Shown one piece after another: positions 35,687 to 43,046 of a stretch of 64,000 bases of DNA. Location of the stretch: positions 806,001-870,000 of the forward strand of contig CAVUHO010000010.1 in NCBI GenBank assembly GCA_963741385.1, in the 5' to 3' direction. Every line of letters starts with the position of its first letter. Within the stretch, counting starts at the first letter, position 1. This DNA is from Sulfomarinibacter sp963741385. Lineage in GTDB: Bacteria > Acidobacteriota > Thermoanaerobaculia > Thermoanaerobaculales > Sulfomarinibacteraceae. The position numbers and the translations under genes were made by a program. Under the pieces are notes generated by a model that was not told where the DNA came from, made no database searches, and worked only from the letters and a program-made list of their open reading frames with translations.

Positions 35687-35932
35687 TCAGTGCGCGATCG
35701 GTTGCGCGACCATGATCCGGCTGTCGCGGTGGCGGCCGGCGATGATCCAGATGGTCCCGTGGTACTGGAACTGCGCCCCGCGGTCGACGGGCTCGTCTGG
35801 GGGGAAGACCAGGAGCTCGGCGGTGGGCCCCCAGTCCGCGATCACCAGTTTCGTGCGCCACGACCGCGGCCCGGGAATCCCGTCGTCGGCCGGAGAGTGG
35901 GGGCGCGCCCCGCTGATGATGCGTCGTTCCAT
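35687..35932 (-). CDS. Small hypothetical protein
   Basis: 81 residues, not recognised. The C-terminal half is dense in aromatic and hydrophobic strand-like segments (KLVIADWGPTAELLVF, QFQYHGTIWIIAGRHRDSR, the latter with paired charged residues). A GGAGATGAGG purine stretch lies before the ATG, and there is a possible TTGACG -35 further upstream. It lies between convergent xerC and co-directional trmFO. It could be a cytosolic beta-rich domain. Coding status is moderately supported by its placement between stop codons of neighbours with almost no overlap. Confidence 0.55.
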   Translation of the reverse strand: MERRIISGARPHSPADDGIPGPRSWRTKLVIADWGPTAELLVFPPDEPVDRGAQFQYHGTIWIIAGRHRDSRIMVAQPIAH

Positions 35933-36019
35933 AAAACCTGACCCTCATCTCCAATAACGGATTTTGCCGTCAAAGGTTCACACGCCCTCCAGAAAAAACC
36001 ACGCTTGCTCGGGACACCG

Positions 36020-37354
36020 TCACCGGCTGTGGTGTGCGTCCCACTCCCGGATCTGTGTGAGTGCGCGTTCGGCGTGGGCCACCCGCCGGGGCTGCCGCCC
36101 CCGGATCCCGGCGAGCTCCGGCGGGATCGCCATGTGGCCCCATGTGATGTTGCTCGGTTGAAAGTTCTCCGGGCGGCTGTCGCAGAGGTGCCGCATCAGG
36201 CCGCCGTGCGCGGTCTCGGCGGGTACCGGCGGGCTTTCGCGGCCCAGCAGCTCGTCGGCCAGCGCCCGCCCGGCAAGCAGGCCGGTCGCGGCCGACTCGA
36301 CGTAGCCCTCGACGCCCGTCATCTGCCCGGCGAGCCGGATCGACGGTCGCGGCCGGAGCCGCAACGACGAATCGAGAAACCGCGGTGCGTTGATGAAGGT
36401 GTTGCGGTGAATCATCCCAAGCCGGACGAATTTCACGTCCGCAAACCCCGGCAGGGTGGCAAAGACGCGTTTCTGTTCGGCGTGGGTGAGTTTGGTCTGA
36501 AAACCGACCATGTTCCAGTGCTCGGCCGCAAGATCGTCCTGCCGCAGTTGCACGACAGCCCACGGACGGCGCCCGGTCTCGGGGTTCTCGAGCCCGACCG
36601 GTTTCATCGGGCCGAAACGCAGGGTGTCGCGCCCTCGTTCCGCCATCACCTCGATCGGCAGACACCCCTCGAAATAGGTGAAGTCCTTCTGCTCGAAATC
36701 CTTGAACGGCACCTTCTCCGCCGCCAGCAACTGGTCGACGAAGAGCTCGTACGCGTCGCGGTCGAGGGCCGAGTTCAAATAGTCCGCACCGTCGCCCTTG
36801 CCATATCGCGAGGCCGCGTACAGCCGGCTCATGTCGAGGGAGTCGGCGGCCACGATCGGGGCGATGGCGTCAAAAAACGACAGCGCCGACTCTCCGAGCA
36901 GTTCGTCGAGCGCCCGATGGAGCGCGGGCGAGGTCAGGGGTCCGGTGGCCAGGATGGCCGGCCCGTCAGGGAGCTCGGTGACCTCGCGCCGTTCGATGGC
37001 GATTCGCGGGTGCGTCTGGAGGCTCGAGGTGACGGTGTGCGAAAAGACGTCACGATCAACGGCCAGGGCGCCGCCGGCCGGCACCGCCGCCGCCCGCGCG
37101 GACCGCAGTATCAGGGAGTGGAGAATCTCCATCTCGGCCTTGAGAACGCCCACCGCGTTGGTGGGCCCATCACCGCGCAGAGAGTTCGAACACACCAACT
37201 CGGCAAGCTGGTCTCCGCGGTGAACGGGCGTCGGCCGGTGCGGCCGCATCTCGACCAGGGTCACGTCGATTCCCGCCTCGGCGAGCTGCCAGGCCGCCTC
37301 GCAGCCCGCGAGCCCGCCGCCCACCACCAACGCATTGCCCCGCCCGCTTTTCAC
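36020..37354 (-). CDS. trmFO: Methylenetetrahydrofolate--tRNA-(uracil-54) methyltransferase TrmFO
   Basis: 444 residues. N-terminal FAD-binding motif VVGGGLAGCEAAWQLA (10-25), the TrmFO segments AELVCSNSLRGD, GALAVDRDVFS and KDFTYFEGCLPIEVMAERG, and the C-terminal GQMTGVEGYVESAATGLLAG. These separate it from MnmG. It makes m5U54 in the T loop of tRNA using folate and FADH2. The ATG overlaps the dprA stop by 4 nt. Confidence 0.96.
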   Translation of the reverse strand: MKSGRGNALVVGGGLAGCEAAWQLAEAGIDVTLVEMRPHRPTPVHRGDQLAELVCSNSLRGDGPTNAVGVLKAEMEILHSLILRSARAAAVPAGGALAVDRDVFSHTVTSSLQTHPRIAIERREVTELPDGPAILATGPLTSPALHRALDELLGESALSFFDAIAPIVAADSLDMSRLYAASRYGKGDGADYLNSALDRDAYELFVDQLLAAEKVPFKDFEQKDFTYFEGCLPIEVMAERGRDTLRFGPMKPVGLENPETGRRPWAVVQLRQDDLAAEHWNMVGFQTKLTHAEQKRVFATLPGFADVKFVRLGMIHRNTFINAPRFLDSSLRLRPRPSIRLAGQMTGVEGYVESAATGLLAGRALADELLGRESPPVPAETAHGGLMRHLCDSRPENFQPSNITWGHMAIPPELAGIRGRQPRRVAHAERALTQIREWDAHHSR

Positions 37355-38421
37355 GGGCCCTCCGGCAGCTCGGCGGCAGCCCGCACGAACCGCCCATCGT
37401 CCAGGCGGCGGAGGTCGCCGGACAGCTCCAGCTCGAGCACCAGCGCCGTGACCTCGGCTACCGTCAACCCTGCGCGGGCTGCGATCTCGTCGACCGTCAA
37501 TGCCTCATCGCCGGTGATCCAGCTGAGGTCTGCACCGGGCGACGAACCGACAGCCGCGGGGGGTTCAACCCCGATGGCCTCGAACAGGTCGCGGGGGGTG
37601 AGGAGCGGCCGCGCGCCGACCCGGATGAGCGTGTTCGGGCCCACTGACAGCTCGGAGAAAATGTTGCCCGGCACGGCCAGGACATCACGGCCCTCCTCCA
37701 TCGCCAGGCGGGCGGTGATCAGGGCGCCCGACCGGGCCGCCGCCTCCACCACAACAACGGCGCGCGACAACCCGGCGAGTATGCGGTTGCGCTCCGGGAA
37801 ATGGTGACGCCGGGGGGGCGTCCCCGGTGGATACTCGGTGATCAAGGCGCCGCTGCCGGAAATTTCTCTCGCCAGTCCGGCGTGCTCGGGCGGGTAGGCG
37901 CGGTCCGGGCCGGACCCCCACACCGCCCAGGTGTCGCCGCCCACCCGCAGGGCACCGCGGTGAGCTTCGGCATCAACGCCGCGAGCCATGCCCGAGACCG
38001 TGACCACGCCGGACCGGCCCAGCTCCTCGCCGAGAAGACGCGCAACCTGGCAGCCGTAGGGCGTCGCCTTTCTCGAGCCGACGATGGCTACCGTGGGCGC
38101 GCCGGAGAGGCGGCCGCACACAAAAAGCCCGAGCGGCGGATCGACCATCGACGACAACAGGCTCGGGTAGTCGGCGTCGCCGGGTACCAGCCACCGCCAT
38201 CCCTCCGCGGCGGCATGATCAGACGATGTCTGCGCCTCGCTGTCTGCGAGGCGCCGGGCGGCGTCGATGACCGCAGGCGCCACCCCGCCCGCCGCCAGGG
38301 CCAACGACAGTCGCTCCTCCGCGGGCATGTTCGCTGCCGCCCGCCGTACTCGGGCGCCGCCGCCGGCGAGCAGGAGACCGAGGCGAAAGAAGCGGTTTTC
38401 CGAGTGATGCATCGCACTCAT
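37351..38421 (-). CDS. dprA: DNA-processing protein DprA
   Basis: 356 residues. The Rossmann-like DprA core has VAIVGSRKATPYG, SGMARGVDAEAHRGAL, HHFPERNRILAGLS and the ARSGALITA and VPGNIF segments. A C-terminal winged-helix domain (about 295-350) is present. DprA protects incoming single strands and loads RecA during transformation. No comEC or other competence gene is in the window. AAGGAG precedes the ATG at 38421. The dprA-trmFO pair recalls Firmicute dprA-topA-trmFO-xerC, without topA. Confidence 0.95.
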   Translation of the reverse strand: MSAMHHSENRFFRLGLLLAGGGARVRRAAANMPAEERLSLALAAGGVAPAVIDAARRLADSEAQTSSDHAAAEGWRWLVPGDADYPSLLSSMVDPPLGLFVCGRLSGAPTVAIVGSRKATPYGCQVARLLGEELGRSGVVTVSGMARGVDAEAHRGALRVGGDTWAVWGSGPDRAYPPEHAGLAREISGSGALITEYPPGTPPRRHHFPERNRILAGLSRAVVVVEAAARSGALITARLAMEEGRDVLAVPGNIFSELSVGPNTLIRVGARPLLTPRDLFEAIGVEPPAAVGSSPGADLSWITGDEALTVDEIAARAGLTVAEVTALVLELELSGDLRRLDDGRFVRAAAELPEGP

Positions 38422-38441
38422 GGTAACTCCTTCGGTGCGGG

Positions 38442-38447
38442 TATACT
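38442..38447 (+). promoter_or_regulatory. Putative -10 element of a leaderless phosphodiesterase promoter
   Basis: TATACT, six bases (CGGTGC), then the ATG at 38454. It is preceded by G and lacks any ribosome binding site before the start. Confidence 0.5.
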
Positions 38448-38453
38448 CGGTGC

Positions 38454-39233
38454 ATGAAATTTCGGGTTCTCGGCAGCTTTGGGGGGGACAGCCCCGAGTG
38501 CAGGATGACGTCCTTCCTGATCGACAGCTCGGTGGCGATCGACGCCGGGGCTATTACCCGGGCCCTGTCCATCGAGGAACAGCGGGCGCTCCACCACGTC
38601 GTGATCACCCACACCCACATGGACCACACCAGCACGCTGCCGTTTCTGATCGAGAACTCGTTCGGCGCGAGTGACGAACCGGTGTCCGTCTACTGTTCCA
38701 AACGCGGTCTGGCCGGGGTCCGACGACACCTGTTCAACAACGACACCTGGCCCGACTTCACCAGGATTCCCAACCACCTGTACCCGTCCGTCCGGTTTCA
38801 GGAAATCGAGCTCGAACGGCCGTTCACCATCGCCGGGCTGCCGTCGGGGGACCTCGAAATCACAGCCATCGAGGTCAACCACATCGTGCCCACCACGGGT
38901 CTGTTGATTCGCCAGGGTTCCTCGAGCGTCATCTTCACTTCGGACACCGGTCCAACCGAGAGAATCTGGGAAGTGGCGAACGACACCGCCGATCTCGCGG
39001 CGATCATTACCGAATGCTCGTTTCCGAACCGGCTTCAGGCGGTTGCCGACGTCAGCCTGCACCTCACGCCGGCATCACTCGGCCGGGAGCTCGCCAAGTT
39101 GCACCGCAACGCCCCGGTCTTTCTCTACCATTTCAAACCGCCGTACGTGGACGAGCTTCGCAGCGAGCTCGCAGTGACGGATTTGCCGCATCCGGTGGTT
39201 GAACTCATCCAGGACCACGTGTACGAGTTCTAA
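38454..39233 (+). CDS. Metallo-beta-lactamase-fold hydrolase, class II cyclic-nucleotide phosphodiesterase-like
   Basis: 259 residues. The MBL metal motif HTHMDH is at 53-58. Further ligands are likely in the HIVPTTG segment (His), the FTSDTG segment (Asp) and the YHFKPP segment (His). The N-terminal FRVLGSFGGDSPECRMTSFLID opens like class II PDEs, here given in two halves FRVLGSFGGD and SPECRMTSFLID. The substrate may be cAMP or cGMP, but RNase Z-like nucleases share the fold. Cytoplasmic: no signal peptide. Single-gene unit, convergent with the unknown gene at 39.2 kb. Confidence 0.8.
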   Translation: MKFRVLGSFGGDSPECRMTSFLIDSSVAIDAGAITRALSIEEQRALHHVVITHTHMDHTSTLPFLIENSFGASDEPVSVYCSKRGLAGVRRHLFNNDTWPDFTRIPNHLYPSVRFQEIELERPFTIAGLPSGDLEITAIEVNHIVPTTGLLIRQGSSSVIFTSDTGPTERIWEVANDTADLAAIITECSFPNRLQAVADVSLHLTPASLGRELAKLHRNAPVFLYHFKPPYVDELRSELAVTDLPHPVVELIQDHVYEF

Positions 39234-39244
39234 AAAAGGCGCCT

Positions 39245-40177
39245 TCAGTCCGGCGAGAGTGCAACGAGATCGGACCGGAGATCGAAGGCCAGGCGACCGC
39301 GCATCCCGGGCGCGAGGGGGTCGACGGCCGGGTGGAGAACTGCGGACAGCGAGAGCGTGACCTCCTGCCGGCAAAGCGTCAGCTCCGTCAAGGGGTAGTC
39401 GCCCCCCTCCAACCGCAGGCTCCATCCGTCGCCCCGGCCTTCGCACAGAAACACCACCGTCGCCCCGGCGACCGTCTTCACCTCGACGCGGTCACCACGG
39501 CGCTCAGTCCGTTCGACATCGGCGCGCGCCCGGAGAAACCTCTCCGGATCCCGCCAGCTTTCGGTCGGGGTGAGCGCGGCAGCCCGGTTGACCGTGATCA
39601 CCGCCGGCGCATCCCCCCGGTCGAAGGCGAGACCGTCGAGAACCGTCGTTTCCACCCGCCGCGCCCGGACCAGCAGGCGTTCCAGGATGCTGTGATCGAC
39701 CGGAACTTCAACCTGAGCAAACAAATCATCCACCTCGAGGATCCCGCGGCGAAGGGTGTAGCGTTCGCTGTCACCGAACCACAGCAGGTCAAACGGCGCA
39801 CCCGGGACCGGTTCCGCGGCATTCGTCGTCAGAAAGAGGCGCTCGACCCCGGCTGCCTCCCGCCACACCGCACCGTCGCACAAGCGATACCCGGCGTCGA
39901 GACCGTCGCCTCCCGCGGCGGTCAGGGCCAGCGGCATCGCCGGCGCGACCAACCACCCCGCCGCCTCGACCACCGGCCACTCACGGCCAAAGGCGCGGGC
40001 GGACGAGACATCGGCTCCGATCGCGCGGGCAAGGCGGCGCGCACACTCTGTGACACCCTCAACCCGGTACGGCTCGGCCGGCTCTCGTGTGCTGTCGCCC
40101 TCGCCCCAGCGAAGAACGGTTCTGACGATCTCGGCGGCGGCGCGGCGCGCGCCCACAGCAGAGGACCCGTCGTTCAC
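39245..40177 (-). CDS. Hypothetical protein, last gene of the pdxST-enoyl-CoA hydratase operon
   Basis: 310 residues from the GTG that overlaps the hydratase TGA (GTGA). Not recognised. The N-terminal third is helical and Arg/Ala-rich. The rest alternates hydrophobic and charged residues in a beta-rich pattern (RLFLTTNAAEPV, RYTLRRGILEVDDLFAQVEV, EVTLSLSAVLHP). There is no signal peptide, transmembrane helix or obvious metal or nucleotide motif. Longer upstream starts would run deep into the hydratase gene and are unlikely. It may be a cytosolic regulatory or chaperone-like protein; no function is proposed. Confidence 0.7.
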   Translation of the reverse strand: MNDGSSAVGARRAAAEIVRTVLRWGEGDSTREPAEPYRVEGVTECARRLARAIGADVSSARAFGREWPVVEAAGWLVAPAMPLALTAAGGDGLDAGYRLCDGAVWREAAGVERLFLTTNAAEPVPGAPFDLLWFGDSERYTLRRGILEVDDLFAQVEVPVDHSILERLLVRARRVETTVLDGLAFDRGDAPAVITVNRAAALTPTESWRDPERFLRARADVERTERRGDRVEVKTVAGATVVFLCEGRGDGWSLRLEGGDYPLTELTLCRQEVTLSLSAVLHPAVDPLAPGMRGRLAFDLRSDLVALSPD

Positions 40178-40935
40178 CTGCGCAGTTGACTCGACATGCC
40201 GGTGATTCGGCTGCGGGTTTCGGGTTCGAACCAGCAGTCGAGAAAGGCCTCGTCCTCGCCCGGCCGGGGCTCTCGCATCACCGCCCACACGGCCGACAAC
40301 AACATCCGTTTTGTCTGGACGAACGCCGTCCGCGGACGACCGGCAAGGCGGGAGATCTCGTGGGCCGTGGCCGCCTTCATTTCCCCTGGCTGCGCCACCC
40401 GATGGACGAGACCGAGTTCGCGGGCGCGTTCGGCGGTACAGCCCTCGCCGCGAAACACCAGGTCGTCGACGGCCGGCGAACTCAGGCGGGACCGCAGCAT
40501 GCGCAGGCTATGGCCCGGCACCGGCACACCGAGGTTGAGCTCCGACAGCCCGATCCGGGGTCGCCCCGCCACCATGACCCGCAAGTCACATGCGATCGCC
40601 ATCTGGCACCCCGCGGCAACCACATGGCCACCGATTTCGGCGGCTGTTGGTCCGGGGTAGGAAAAGAGTTCGAGGATGAGGGTGTTGAACTCGGTGAGAA
40701 AATCACGGACATCTGCGCGCGGCGCATCGGCCAGCAGCTTGAGATTCCATCCCGGGCAGAAAAGCGACGGGTGGGCGGAAGCGATCGTGAGCGCGGGCGC
40801 CCCGCCGTCGGCGAGGCTGTGGATCTCGGACCTCAATGCAGCCATGAGCGGTCGGTCGAGGGCGTTGGGCCCGTGTTTCATGACGAGCCGGTGAACGCCT
40901 TTGTCTTCTTCATGCCGCAACAACCCGTCAGCCAT
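40174..40935 (-). CDS. Enoyl-CoA hydratase/isomerase family protein
   Basis: 253 residues with a crotonase fold. First oxyanion-hole segment ASAHPSLFCPGWNLKLL, second AAGCQMAIACDLRVM, then IGLSELNLGVPVPG with the Glu often used in catalysis, and AVDDLVFRGEGCTAERARELGLV. The second catalytic Glu of true hydratases is not evident, so the reaction could be isomerisation or hydrolysis. It overlaps pdxT by 8 nt and shares a stop-start overlap with the unknown gene downstream. The substrate is not deducible; no other beta-oxidation genes are close. Confidence 0.85.
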   Translation of the reverse strand: MADGLLRHEEDKGVHRLVMKHGPNALDRPLMAALRSEIHSLADGGAPALTIASAHPSLFCPGWNLKLLADAPRADVRDFLTEFNTLILELFSYPGPTAAEIGGHVVAAGCQMAIACDLRVMVAGRPRIGLSELNLGVPVPGHSLRMLRSRLSSPAVDDLVFRGEGCTAERARELGLVHRVAQPGEMKAATAHEISRLAGRPRTAFVQTKRMLLSAVWAVMREPRPGEDEAFLDCWFEPETRSRITGMSSQLRR

Positions 40936-41512
40936 CTCGACCCTCCCCTATCCGCAGAAAGAGCTCGTGGACACGGCGGTCATCCGTGAGCTCGGGGTGA
41001 AATGTCGCTCCGAGAACGTGTCCCTGGCGGACCAGGACGGGGTCGCCGCGCCACCGGCCCAGGACATCGGCGCCCGCGCCGGTTCTGACGATCCGCGGCG
41101 CGCGGATGAAAACGGCCTCCATCGTGCCTGGCGAACCCAGAACCGGCGCCACCTCGATCTCTTCGACCGAGGAGAAAACCTGCCGGCCATATGCGTTTCT
41201 CACGACGTCGACCGCCAACGCCCCGAGGCTCATTTGATCGGGCTCGACCGTCTCGGCAAGGAGAATCACACCCGCGCAGGTCGCAAGGACCGCCATGCCG
41301 TCGGCGACGCGTTGGCCGATCCGCTGTGCCAGATTTTCGGGTTCCATCAGCCGCAGCATTGCCGAACTCTCGCCCCCGGGCAGGACCAGGGCGTCGACCA
41401 GATCGAGGTCGGCCGCGGTTCTGACCGGGCGGTTCGGGGCGCCGAGAGAGTCGAGGACCGCACCGTGGGCGCGCCAGTCGCCCTGCAGCGCCAGAACGCC
41501 GTAGACCCCCAC
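40928..41512 (-). CDS. pdxT: Pyridoxal 5'-phosphate synthase glutaminase subunit PdxT
   Basis: 194 residues. Class I glutamine amidotransferase triad: nucleophile Cys79 (LATCAG), His and Glu in FHPELT near 171-174. The PGGESSAM oxyanion segment is at 45-52. It supplies ammonia to PdxS. The GTG start lies 3 nt after the pdxS stop. PdxST is the DXP-independent route to vitamin B6. Confidence 0.96.
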   Translation of the reverse strand: MGVYGVLALQGDWRAHGAVLDSLGAPNRPVRTAADLDLVDALVLPGGESSAMLRLMEPENLAQRIGQRVADGMAVLATCAGVILLAETVEPDQMSLGALAVDVVRNAYGRQVFSSVEEIEVAPVLGSPGTMEAVFIRAPRIVRTGAGADVLGRWRGDPVLVRQGHVLGATFHPELTDDRRVHELFLRIGEGRDG

Positions 41513-41515
41513 CTT

Positions 41516-42403
41516 CTACCACCCCCGGCGCGAAAGCATCTCCTCGGGTGTCAGCTTGCCGACTTCGAGGCCCGACATGGCCTCGCCCAGGCCGCGCGAG
41601 ATTTCGACCAGGCGGGCCGGGTCCTGCCAGTGGGTCACGGCCTCGACGATGGCGCGCCCGCGCCGCTGGGGGTCACCGGACTTGAAGATCCCGGACCCCA
41701 CGAAGACCGACTCTGCGCCGAGCATCATGCAGAGGGCCGCATCGGCTGGGGTCGCAATCCCGCCGGCAGCGAAGTTGGGAACGGGCAGCCGGCCGTTTTC
41801 CGCCACCCATCGAATGAGCTCGTACGGCGCGCCGTTCTCCTTGGCCGCGGTCATCAGTTCGTCCTCGGTGAGGATTCCAAGGGTTCTGATTCCGCGGCCG
41901 ACCGCCCGCAGGTGGCGAACACCTTCCACGATATCGCCCGAGCCGGCTTCGCCCTTTGTGCGGATCATGGCCGCGCCTTCGCCGATCCGCCGCAGGGCCT
42001 CGCCGAGGTTGCGGCAACCGCAGACAAAGGGGACCTTGAAGGAGTGCTTCGAGATGTGGTTCTCCTCGTCGGCCGGGGTGAGAACCTCGCTTTCGTCGAT
42101 GAAATCGACCTCGAGGGCCTCCAGAATCCTGGCCTCCGCGATATGTCCGATACGGACCTTGGCCATCACCGGGATGGAGACCGTGCGCTGAATTTCCTGG
42201 ATCATGTCGATCGAGGACATGCGTGCAACGCCGCCCTGCACCCGGATGTCGGCCGGGACCCGCTCGAGCGCCATCACCGCCGCTGCACCCGCATCCTCTG
42301 CGATTTTCGCTTGCTCGGCTGTGGTGACGTCCATGATGACGCCGCCCTTGAGCATCTCGGCCAGCCCCACCTTGACGCGGAACTGGTCATCTGAAAACTG
42401 CAT
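41516..42403 (-). CDS. pdxS: Pyridoxal 5'-phosphate synthase subunit PdxS
   Basis: 295 residues, family-typical, from the ATG at 42403 with GGGAGGAAG upstream. The (beta/alpha)8 barrel has VIMDVTTAEQAKIAEDAGA, the catalytic-lysine segments VMAKVRIGH and CGCRNLGEALRRI, and the phosphate loop NFAAGGIATPADAALCM in order. It combines ribose 5-phosphate, glyceraldehyde 3-phosphate and ammonia into PLP. The first gene of the pdxST pair; the start at 42430 would add nine non-conserved residues. Confidence 0.97.
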   Translation of the reverse strand: MQFSDDQFRVKVGLAEMLKGGVIMDVTTAEQAKIAEDAGAAAVMALERVPADIRVQGGVARMSSIDMIQEIQRTVSIPVMAKVRIGHIAEARILEALEVDFIDESEVLTPADEENHISKHSFKVPFVCGCRNLGEALRRIGEGAAMIRTKGEAGSGDIVEGVRHLRAVGRGIRTLGILTEDELMTAAKENGAPYELIRWVAENGRLPVPNFAAGGIATPADAALCMMLGAESVFVGSGIFKSGDPQRRGRAIVEAVTHWQDPARLVEISRGLGEAMSGLEVGKLTPEEMLSRRGW

Positions 42404-42464
42404 GGTCTTCCTCCCGCCGCTTGGGCTCATTGTACAACCTGTTGACGCTGCGGTCCGTTTCCAG

Positions 42465-43022
42465 TCAGGACTCTGCCGTGACGCGGAAACGCGCCAGGGA
42501 CAGCCCGTTGACGACGACGTGCGCGGCGGCCGCGGCGGGATACCCCCAGCGCGCGAACACCCAGCCGATCACCAGACCGAGCAGCAGCGCCATCAGCGGC
42601 CACATCCAGAGCTTGCGGTCCGGTACGAAGTGGAGCACGGCGAAAATTGAGGCCGCCGCCACCAAACCGATGAGCGGTTGCAGGAGGGCGCGGATCAGCG
42701 CCTCTTCGGCGAGCCCTGAAAACACCGCCACGGCGGCCGCGTCGCCGACCGTCCAGCCCTCGACCATCCGGCGCTGCCAAGTTTCGAGGTCGCGCAGTGG
42801 GCCCGACGCCCTCACCAGCCACAGCAGGCAGAAACACGCCAATCCCACGCCCGCACCCACCAGGATCGCGGTGGCGATCCCGCCGCGGGCGGAAAATGCG
42901 TTTGCAAACCCGTCGTCCCGCAGCCAGATCCCGATCACCGCGATGACGGCAATCGCGCCCTCCTGGTGGATGAGCATGACGGCCGGTATCATCCGCGGCG
43001 TGAGTTCTTTCGGCTCGGTCAT
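42465..43022 (-). CDS. CPBP-family intramembrane metalloprotease
   Basis: 185 residues with about five hydrophobic segments. The three family motifs are complete: EEALIR (Glu106, Glu107, Arg111), FAVLH (His131) and HVVVN (His168, Asn172). Members include CAAX-type proteases and bacteriocin self-immunity proteins. No prenylated substrate or bacteriocin gene is nearby. It starts 24 nt after gyrA in the same direction, so it probably shares the gyrase transcript. Confidence 0.9.
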   Translation of the reverse strand: MTEPKELTPRMIPAVMLIHQEGAIAVIAVIGIWLRDDGFANAFSARGGIATAILVGAGVGLACFCLLWLVRASGPLRDLETWQRRMVEGWTVGDAAAVAVFSGLAEEALIRALLQPLIGLVAAASIFAVLHFVPDRKLWMWPLMALLLGLVIGWVFARWGYPAAAAAHVVVNGLSLARFRVTAES

Positions 43023-43046
43023 CGGCAGTCACGTCGCAGCGCGGAA

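Noticed and set aside
39234..39247. AAGGCGCCTT followed by T run between convergent genes as a terminator
   Set aside because: The palindrome is only five base pairs per arm with no loop, so hairpin formation is doubtful.
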